A stretch of DNA of 64,000 nt, from assembly GCA_029204225.1 (NCBI GenBank), contig CM055104.1, positions 22,379,952-22,443,951 of the forward strand, given 5' to 3'. Source of the stretch: Diphasiastrum complanatum (lineage: Eukaryota; Streptophyta; Lycopodiopsida; Lycopodiales; Lycopodiaceae). Within the stretch, counting starts at the first letter, position 1. Every line of letters begins with the position of its first letter. This document shows, in pieces, positions 10,501 to 21,400 of this stretch. The notes under the pieces were generated by a model that was not told where the DNA came from, did not search any database, and saw only the letters and a program-made list of their open reading frames with translations. The translations under genes were made by a program, and so were the position numbers.

Positions 10501-13500
10501 AGGTATAGCTACCTCTGTCCCCATGTTCTGCACAGTACTGTGTCTTGTATGATGTGATCGGTTTCCCCCGGGTTGAACTTCTACGGCTTACTAATTACTC
10601 ATGCAAAACTGTTTCATTCACTATAGGCCGTCCGTCCGTCCGTTCCTCGTCCTGTCTGCTCCCACAGGTTCCTGGTGAGGTGGTCGGTTGGCCGAAACGG
10701 ACGGCACCCGAAACGAGGCCTGTTTGGGGAAACCGGGCCGTCGGACAGAGACCTGCAAAACTAGTCCATTTCACGTGACCTTGTTGCGTTTCTATCCCGT
10801 CGAACGGCCATTTTGACCGGACGACACCCGAATTGAGCCAGGCTCGGCCCCTTGAGATCGTATCGGGGCCACGAATCGTTTGATTGTATTCCCGGACCAT
10901 TTTGTCAATTCCGAATGTTTTCAGGTCCCATCCCGGCAAAGTGCCCCGAAGCCCTGTTTTGACCCTAAACTTTAGAAGGACATACTGGGCCTGCCGTCTG
11001 TCCGGTCCTCGTCCCGTCTGCTCTACAGGTTCCTATCGAGGTTGTCCGCTGGCCAAAACGGACGACACGTGAAACGGATCCCGTTTGGAGAAACGGGACC
11101 GTCGGACGGATAGCTGAAAAACTAGTCCATTTCGACTGACCTAATTGCGTTTCCAACCCGTCGAACGAGCATTTTGACCGGACGATGCCCGAATCGGGCC
11201 AGGCTCAGTCCCTTGGGTACGTACCCGCTCCACGAACCAGTGTACTGTATTCTTGGACCATTAATACATTCTACGCAGGTTTAAGTGTATGCTGCACAAG
11301 TTCAGCTTTGATGTTGAATCTGCACATACCTGTGGGACGTGGGTGGGGTTGATGATGTTTATGGATGTGGTTATGATGATTATGCTTGTGGCTTGTTTTG
11401 ATGGTTATGGCTGTGGGGTTGTGGGTTTAGGATGATTTGTTAGGGTTTAGGGTGTTATGTTAACTGTGCCATTTGTTGGGGTGTCGGGTTTAGCATGTTA
11501 TGTTGAATGGTTGAACATGATGCATATGTTATGAATGCGATGCAGATGTGCTGGTCTCCCTCTCTCTCTCTCTCTCTCGTCTTGCACGGAGCAAACCATT
11601 TCTGACTAACCATTCAAATTTCACAGAGCTAACCATTTGTAAGCAACCATGATAAATTAGCCATGACACCAATAGACTGTAAAAAAATATATACATCTCA
11701 TCTGATGCCACTGTACATGATGCTAAAATTTGTATCAGTATCTACAAGTCCGTGCTAAAAAAATCATCCCTCTGCGTGCCAGATGCATCTGCAGGGGTGT
11801 CAAATACAAAGTCAGGCTGGGAGTCTGGAGGCATATGGGACTCCTCTAAGTCTAGGCCAACACCTGCCAAGAGACGACTAGAAAAATCATCAGTGCGTTT
11901 CCTCTTGGCTGGCCTGCCTTTGGGTCTGCCGGAAGGAACCCTCTGTGGTACACTCCTGCCTGAGGGTCTCCCTCTGCCACGGGGGGGGTCTCTGGGAAGA
12001 ACTGCCTGCCTGTGATGCTCTGAGTCGTCTTTGCGCTATCTGTCTCTGGGCAACAACCTCTGTCTCCCTCGCAAACTCTGACCAGCCATCATCTGAAAGG
12101 GGGCGTGATGCGGGGGTATTGGGTGGGGCACGTGGACCATCCCCTGCTAGGTCGACCGTCTCGTCTGAATCATATGTGGGCTCATCATCAGAGGAGGGCA
12201 ATGGAACGTCAGTAGGGAGGGTGGTGGTCTCATCGGCATCGGCATCATCCTCGGGATCACCCCGCAGAGCATGCCGAGCGGCATCGTCTGGATCAACCTC
12301 TGGCTCTGGCTCATAATCTGCCGCTGCAACCAGGCACTCATTGGGATTGACCTGCACAAGTCAATCATTCGTGAGAATAGCCGAAGCAATCGTGAGGGCA
12401 TTAAACTGAATGTCTCAAACCATTACGAAAGCAAAACGACAGAGCAACGAAATATACCTGCAGCAGTAGGGTGCGTGCGCCTCCTGCCCTCATGCTCTCT
12501 GTGATGCGTCGAACCACTCTGGTGTTGGTGTTGCAGTACACCAGGTCATTGCACTGCTCCGTCGTCAGACGGTTCCGCCTGTTCGTGTGAACAAGGCTGA
12601 ACGCTGACCAGTTCCGCTCGCACACGCAAGCAGAACAGTCCTGCATTAATTGGCAACAACTCGAGTGAGTACCGACCTTGTGGAGAAAATGCGAAAACTG
12701 GTTGGATGAATGAGATCAGACAACATACCTGTGAAAGGACTCGGAGCGCGAGCGTCCTCAGGTCTGACTGTCCGGCGCCGTAGCTCTCCCACCATGATAC
12801 ATGCAAGAGCCTGTTCTCTCGGACACGTGCAAGGTCCTCGCCGAACAGCCCCAGAGAGTGCCTGCAGTTGAGCAACGATATGCTTGAGTACACTTGAGCC
12901 CGCGCAGGGAAATTGAACGAATGACAGCGTACGATAGATCAAGAATCTACCTATAACCGAGCCTCTGCACCTCGAGCCTGCTACGGAATCCAGTGTCGCT
13001 GCCGAGGAGGCGGATGTATGCGAACCAGTCCGCACGCAGCTCTGCATCGTCGTATCGCTCTGAAACAGTGGATGCAGTATGTGGGCCACACTGTGAATGG
13101 GCCGATGAAACTTCTCCCATCGTCGCTGCAACAAGCGCCTGATAGGCTCCAACCTGTCGACCAAACCATGTGGAGGCAACAGTTACATACCATCGTGTTG
13201 CGGCAGCAAGACGAAACAGAGTGCGAAATGGAAGTAAGGATGGTGAGACGGAAAAAAGCTATACCTGGCAGGGTCCAACTCAGAACGCTGAAGAGACTCG
13301 CCTATGCGGTCCATGAACTCGTTTATGAGGCCCATCATGCACCCCTCGCGATCAACGAGCCTCAGAACAGAGTAGATGGGGCGCATGACGTCCATCGGCT
13401 GCTGCATATCCACCTAGAAAGGCTCCATGAAGACGATCTCGTGAAAGGCCAAGCCCTCTAGGGTCGTGGACAGGTCCATGGCGGTGAACTCTGCCGAAGT

Positions 13501-15039
13501 GGACATGTGCCGCAATTCACCCTTGAGCTTGTGTAGCCGCTCAAGCATGAACTAGTAGTCGAAGCGGGTGCGAGCGGGCTTGTTCAAGTCGAGCCTGCAT
13601 TGACAAACGGAATGAGAGGCACACATGAAACGAGCAAAAAAAAAGGAGCATCTTGAACGAGCCAAAAAATAAGTGGCAGTTTACCTACTAAATGTGCGGA
13701 AAAGGGCCGTCATGCGGCGCTTGCGTGTGACGAAGTCCACAACCACAAGTGCCCTCGTGAGAATGTCACTGACCCAAGGCAGGCGCCCGATGGAATGCAG
13801 GAGGAGGTCCAATGAGTGTGCGACACATGGAGTCCAGACAATGGAGGGGTAGTCTGCCATAAGAAGCTCCCCCATACCGCGGCAATTGGATGCATTGTCC
13901 GTCACAACCTTTCGCGATACGTTCACACGATCAGTTCACAGCTCGGAAACACATTGCAATCAATCGAAAACTACGCAGAACTATTTTATCAACATCAAGC
14001 AGCAAATGAGCAAGCAACTAATGAAAGAATATTATACCTGGACAACGCGCTGTGGCCCGACCTCCTCTATCGCCGCGCGAATGATGCCGTAAATGTACTC
14101 GGCCGAATGCACTCTCCCTGCCTCGGAGGCGTCGATGCTGCGCAAGAACATGGAACTGTAACAACTGGAAACAATCACGTTGATGAGTGGACGTCTGCAA
14201 CGATCAGTCCACCCATCAGCCATGATGGAACAGCCGTATCTATTCCTAGCCTCGTGCAGTGCGGCCAGTCTCTCTCTGATTGATGCAACCCGGTCCTGGA
14301 GCAAAGGGCCTCGTAGTGCGTCGGCTGTGGGTGGTGTGTAGCCGGGCCCGCAGACTGCAACTTTTGAGATAGCCTCTCGAAAGATGCGGGATGATGCCAT
14401 GATAAAGGGGAGGTTCAGGTCATAGAACATCTGTGCTGTGGTCCTGGTGGCCTCTCTGTGCTGCCCCTCTTTGAAAGATCCCGGCATGGACATTTGTCTG
14501 GTGCCTCGAGATGTGGATGGCTGGGAGGATGCGGATCTGGAGGTGGTGGCATAGGTGCAAGTGCGGAAGCGGAGGATGTGGACGGGCCGTGCAGATCTGA
14601 CGGTGATGGCAGAGGCGTAGGTGCAGCAGTGGAGGCTGTGGATCCATGGGGAGTACTGGCGGAGGCGGTGGCGGGGGCGGGGACGGGTGCGGATGCAGCG
14701 GCGGTGGCGGGTGCAGATGCGACGGTGGGGGCAGTGGGTGTACCAGTGGCAGGGGCGGTGGCAGTGGGTGCACCAGTAGAAATAGAGTCCGCGGCATCTG
14801 TGGACGGCTCGTCGGGCTCAACAGCTGTCTCAGAATATGTCTCCATAATGCGAGCCCTCTCCGCAGCGGGGATGACCATACAAATGCCGATCCCGTAGCT
14901 TCCCCCCGTGGGTCGGACTCGCAACCCCCCCATATGTGCTCGAACCCGAGAGGCGTTCCCTGTGAACTGCTTTCGACAAAAAGGGCAACGCCACTTTTTG
15001 TCGGGCATCACCTCCACCTCATCCCAAATGGGACGAGCA

Positions 15040-15109
<70 letters not shown>

Positions 15110-15333
15110 GCACACACACAGAAGCACGGAAACCTAAGCTCTCTCCCACCCTAAACCCTAAACCCCAAACCCAAGCACCCTTAAACCTAAATCCTAAACT
15201 CACACACACACACACAAATCCTCTCTCTCTCCGTCCCTCACACTCTCTATCTCTTCCTCTCTCTCACACACACAGATTACCAGACAACCAAATGCACACA
15301 AATCAACACAGTTTTCACACACACACACACACA

Positions 15334-15417
<84 letters not shown>

Positions 15418-18400
15418 TCTCCCACACTCTCCCTCTTCCGCCCTCTTCCGCCCTCTCGGGTTCTGCGGACTGTCTGCAAGGCCCGCGGGTTTTTGCTTTT
15501 TTAAAAAAAAAAAAAAAAAAAACGCGTTCGGGGCCCGGACGCGTTCTGGGCCCTAGACGCGTCCGAATACAATAGCTTAAATGCACATGTAGTTTCAACT
15601 TGAATGATCTCGAATGCTTGGATGTCTAATTGTTGTCTATACATGTTCAGCTGTTTATTCTTTATTCCGCACACTGGTTCATCTTTGTCCAATGCTTAAA
15701 CGAATTATAACGTAGGTCAGCAGCATCTGTCTACACTCTGGAGGATTGTAGATCTAATCTAGCAGGCAGTAGCCGGCAGACAGAATCGAATTCCATCCGG
15801 GTTTATCAACAGTGGTATCAGAGCTGCAGAGGTTCGTTGAAGAAAGCGAACACGAACTGTTTTGTGTTTTCCTGCTTGAACCCTGCACGCATTCTGTCCC
15901 CTTCTGTTTCGTTTCTCACACAACAAGCCAAAATTTGATCATCTTAGAATCTTTGAATCCATTTGTTTTGTTCATGTTCCCTTGAATGTAAGGACCGAGG
16001 AGGACCCCAACTCTATCAAAGGGATTATGATAGGCTACTCTACATCAAGGAAAGCTTATAGAATTTTTGTGCTCTCTAATAACAAGATTGTGTTGAGTAG
16101 AGATGTGATTTTCCATGAAGGCAAGTTCTTGAAGCTGGAGGAGGCCGAGGATGGTCAAGTTGATGTTGGATCCATGAAGCTACCAATTTTCCAAGAAAGT
16201 GATGGAGAGGGGCCGAGGCTTGAGGAGGAGATCTCTCAATCCAAGACTCCAAGAAGATCTTCAAGGGAGAGGGCCGAGCCACTTAGGCTCACATATCTTG
16301 GTAAGGGAAAGCAAACCGAGATGGGTAACATTTCTCATGCACTTTTCATCTCTTTTGATGAGCCTTCTTGTGTGAAAGATGCATTAGAATCAAAGATTTG
16401 GCATGACACAATGTCTTTGGAGTTTGATGCTTTGATTTTAAATAATACTTGGGAGTTGGTTGATCTTCAACCTAACAAAAAGGCAATTGGCTGCAAATGG
16501 GTGTTTAGAATCAAGCATAATAAAGATGGTTCCATTAACAAGTATAAGGCTAGGCTTTGTGCAAAGGGACATGCTCAAGTCAAGGGTCTAGATTATGAAG
16601 AGACTTTTGCTCCCATGGCAAAGATGGTAACCATTAGAATCTTGATTGCCTTGTCACCTCATTTCAATTGGTTCATGAATCAAATGGATGTGACTAATGC
16701 TTTTCTCAATGGCTATCTTGAGGAGAGTTATGGACTTGGCTCATTACGTTCGCTGCGTCCATTCTTTTATTGTTATTATGCATAAGCAGGCCTAAGGGCC
16801 CTTTTTATTCATATATTGGCCTTGGGCCCTATTTGGTTATATTTTTAGGACTTGGTCACATTGATTTGGAGTGGGGGTCCTCCTATTGGGAGGGCGCACT
16901 ATTTTCTCTCCAAATCCTTTTCCCTCCCTTTTTTGAATCCTCCATTTGATTCAGGGAGAGGGTATAAATAGGGCATCATTGTATTCCTTTATTCAGTTTA
17001 TGATGATTGCTCCTCTTTAGCCACCTTAAGCATTCTCTTCCTGCTTTCTAGCTTAAGTCCTGCTTTCTAGCATAGCTAGTAAATCTTAGCTTGTAACTTG
17101 GTATCAGAGCACTTTCCTGATTGCTGAATTTCAGATCTGATTTTCTGATTGGGCGCCCATTTTCCTTGTTGATTTTTCTTTGCTGAGGGCTTTCATCTCT
17201 TTGCTTCAACAACATTCGGCAGAGTTTGGAGGACCAACTCTCATCAGAGCATTTTCCTTGGTGGAGCTTTAGCGGACATTTAGCGGAAGTACTTCCGCTA
17301 AATCTGGCCGCCATAAATTTATTTATTTATTTTTTTTTTGGGCAGATTATTTCTGGCGCCTAAGTCCAGCTTGTTTGCAGGCTGTCCAGCGCCCTACTAC
17401 CCATCACTTTCATCAATTTTCTCCGTCATTTTTTGCAGATTGGTGGTGGCTGTTCAGCGCCCTACTACCCATCACTTTCGACGATTTGTTCATCATTTTT
17501 TGCAACCTTGGTGGAGGCTGTCCAGCGCCCTGCTAACCCATCACTTTCGTCAATTTTTTCGGCAGCTTTTCATTGTTTTGCAGATTTGGTAGCTACTGTC
17601 CAGCGCCCTACTATCTCATCGTTTTCGACACTTTTCGTCACCGATTTGCTGACCATTTTTTATCTTGATTGGAGGCTATCCTACATCACCATTATTTTCA
17701 GCTATTTTACTCAGCATTTTTCAAAATCGGTAGTTGCTGCCTAGCGCCCTACGACCGTCTCATTTTCAGTGGTTCTCTTCACCGACTTGCTGTCCGTTTT
17801 GGCTATTGATTGGAGGTTGATCGGCGCCTTACTTCAGCACCCTTTCCAGCCTATTTTTCAGCATATTGTGGATCTTGGTAGTTGCTGCCCAGCGCCCTAT
17901 TATCTCACCATTCTCGACGGATCTTCCTCAGCAAATGGAAGAACAGTCATGCTCTTAAACAGACCCCTGACCATTTGCAAGCAATCGAGGCCAATCTTTC
18001 CTTAGGGCCCATGGCCTATAAGTGGTGGTTAAATCTCCAGGAGACTGGGCAGACTCCCCGGTCATGGAAAGCCTTTGAAGAAGCTTTCCTAAGAGAATTC
18101 CTACCAGAGAATGAACTTGATAAAGCCTGGGAAGCCTGGGAAAGAACAGTAATGGACAAGTCCCTAATCCAATATATCTCGCAGTACCGAGAAGCAATTT
18201 AAAAAATTAAAAATATGGATGATTATCAGAAAATCAGAGGGTTTGTCCGAGGCCTCAAAGATGAATATAAAGTAGAGGTCCAGCCTACTTCCCTTGAGCA
18301 AGCTCTCAGATATGCTCAAATCTATAATGATTCAGTGGGTAGGAAGAGGGCGAGCCAATAGCCCCTTTCTGAGCAGCCTCCTCAGAAAGACTTTCAATTT

Positions 18401-21400
18401 AAAAATAAATTTTTAAAAAGAAAGAAAGAAGATAAAGTTAAAGGTGAAGCTCCTCAGAAACGCCCTTCACTCATTAAGCCCTTAAAACCAGAAGATTTTG
18501 AGAAAGCCAAACATGAACGTTTGTGCTTTGTGTGTATGGGCGAGGGACACACAGTCAGACAGTGTCCCAAGGGGCCTTTCACTAAAAAAGATAAAAAAGA
18601 TAAGAAACAAGTTAATCTTGTTCAGACTGTAAGTTTCCCCAATGACTCGGAAGCTTCCGAGATCAAAGTGTATCATGAAGATCATGAACACTGTTGCCAG
18701 CTGACCTCTGCAATGCTAGCGAGACCCTTCAGCTTTGGGCCACGTGAGCTAGTACGTATGCACGGGAAAGTTGGTAACCAGTCAGTAAGAGTTATGGTTG
18801 ATGATGGGGCAACCCAGAATTTCATCAACTACACCCTGGTTAAAAAACTTAAACTTCCAGAAGTACCTAGTGAGCATAGGTACATAGTTTCACTAGCTAA
18901 GGGTGAAGATAAGAAAATCTGGGAAACTATGGTAAGTAACTTGAATCTTGGTATTCAGGGGTACCAAGATGAAATAAACTTTCAGATAATGCACCTGGAT
19001 CGTACAGACATTGTTCTCAGGAGAGATTGGCTCTATAGTTTAGGACCTTCCCTCCACAGAAACTATCAGGAGAACACCCTTAGCTTTCAGCATAAAGGCC
19101 GAGAGATCCAGTTGCATGGGGACATGATGTTCCCAACAGTCCTATGGTCTGCAGTTCAGAGCTCTGTCAGCTAATCGGAGACAACGACCATCAAGTATTC
19201 TTATGTGACTTTCAATTTATTCCTGAAGTTTCTATTTCTAGTTCTATACAGCAGAAAATCAGTAAATTAGAAACACTATTGTCTAAATTTAAAGATTTTT
19301 TTCCTGAAGATTTGCCACATGGTTTGCCACCTAGCAGAGAGGTAGATCATGTAATAAACCTAGTACCAGGTACAACACCTATTTCTAAACCTCCGTATTG
19401 GGTCAGCCGAACAGAGGATGAAGAAATAACTAGGCAGTAAACAAATTATCTTGGGAAAGGCCAAATTCAGACCAGTAGTTCACCATGGGCCTCACCAGTC
19501 CTTTTGGTGAAAAAGAAAGAGGGGTCTATGCGTCTTTGCGTAGATTACAGAGCCCTCAATAAAGTCGCAATAAAGAATAAATCATATGCCTCGGGCAGAC
19601 GAGTTGTTTGATCAGCTCGACGGGGCTAAATTTTTCAGTAAAATAGACCTCAGATTGGGATATCATCAAGTCTGTATGAAATCGGAAGATGTCCCGAAAA
19701 CAGCTTTTAGGACTCGTGTTTAAGGTGATGCCATTTGGGCTCACAAATGCTCCAGCTACCTTTATGACCTTGATGAACAGTGTCCTCAGACCATACTTGG
19801 GTAAATTTGTAGTCGTATTTTTAGATGACATCCTCGTCTACAGCAAAACGAGGAAGGAGCATCTAAAACACCTCAGAAAGGTGTTTCGACTGCTCAGAAA
19901 GCATAAGCTTTATGCTAAACAATCCAAGTGTGAATTCTTCGTTGAAGAAGTAGCATATTTGGGTCACATTATCTCGTCAGATGGGATTAAAATGGACCCG
20001 AATAAGGTTAAAGCCATACTCAGTTGGCTGAGACCTCAGAATATTTTAGAACTTCAGATCTTTCTTGGTTTGGCGGGATATTACAGACGATTTGTCAAGG
20101 AATATGCTCAGATAGTAGTTTCCATGACAAATCTTCTTAAGGGGAAGGGAAAGGAGTTCATTTGGGAGTCCGCACAGCAGGAGAGCTTTGATGCTCTCAA
20201 AACAGTCTTAGCCACAGCACCAGTTTTAAAGGTCGTCGACCCCAATCGGCCATTTGTGGTCGAAACAGATGATAGCGACTTTGCAGTCGGTGCTGTGCTA
20301 ACTCAGGGTGGACAACCAGTTGCGTTCGAGAGTAAAAAACTTGAGCCAGCCCAGACTAGGTACAGTGCCTATGAAAAGGAACTCTTTTCTATAGTCCATG
20401 CCCTTAAGACTTGGAGGCATTATTTGTATGGTGCCAACTTTGAGGTCCTGACAGACCATGAAAGTCTCAGATACCTTTGCAAGCAACCTGAGCTTAGAGG
20501 TCGGAAAGCTCGTTGGGCAGAGTTGATGCAAGAGTTTGATATGTCTATCAGATATAGACGGGGGAAATTCAATACAGTAGCAGATGCCCTTAGCAGAATG
20601 CCTATGATAAACGAGCTGAGTTTTACTTAGATTCGTAATGAGTTACTCGAGTCCTTGAGAGGGAAGTGCTAGCATGATGCATTCTTCTCTACTATCTGGA
20701 ACTCAGTCCAGAGCAGACAGTTACAGACTCCAGAACCAGTTCTCGGGGCTGGTGCCAGTTCATCCAAGAATACGGCAGCTTCCATTGAGGATGATGATGA
20801 GTTCGAGTATACGTCAGATGACGTTGAGGATTCTGAGAGGAGAATAAACTGGAGGAAAAAGCTGAAGCTGTGGCACACAATGCGCGATAATGTGCTAAAG
20901 CAAAGAGAGGGTCTGACCACCTTAGGGAGGAGAAAGTGGAGCATGATGTGGGGTTCAGGGTGATCCTAAAAGGGAAGCCCGTTGTTGGAAGGCGATACAG
21001 GCTTTTTGATGCCTGGAAAGGCCAAAATTTACACATTGGATCTTCTTGTGGTTTTGCATGGTGTGCACTAACTCCACGTGCTTTACTTCCACACTGGTAT
21101 CTTGTGGCTTTATATGTTTCCTTCCACGGGACAACAATGGGCTGTTTTTTGATATTCATGCAGCACTTCTCGCATCCATGCAACAAGTTTGAAACTGTCT
21201 CAAGCATCTTCACACCTTGTAGAATAGACAATATTGTACCATCTTATTTGCAGGTTCTTGCTGATTTTCTGCAGTTTACAGTCTCTACATGCAACATGCT
21301 TGATTTTATAATCATCTCAGATGTCCTACATGTTGCTTGCACAATTTGAAACTTAAAACCTCTTTTTCCACAAAAAATCAGAATTCTATCTTCTCGTGAA

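Noticed and set aside
14458-14898. Glycine-rich plus-strand ORFs
   Set aside because: They are antisense shadows of the Ala/Pro-rich linker of the hAT transposase on the minus strand.
14908-15504. Ser-Leu repeat ORFs
   Set aside because: They are translations of CT microsatellites, as are those at 36.3 and 37.7 kb.
15813-15824. tRNA-Met gene
   Set aside because: TGGTATCAGAGC here and at 6772, 17099 and 51896 is a retrotransposon primer-binding site, with no tRNA cloverleaf around it.
17378-17905. CRISPR-like array
   Set aside because: Units are ~75 bp and degenerate, with no constant repeat and unique spacers, in a plant retrotransposon leader.
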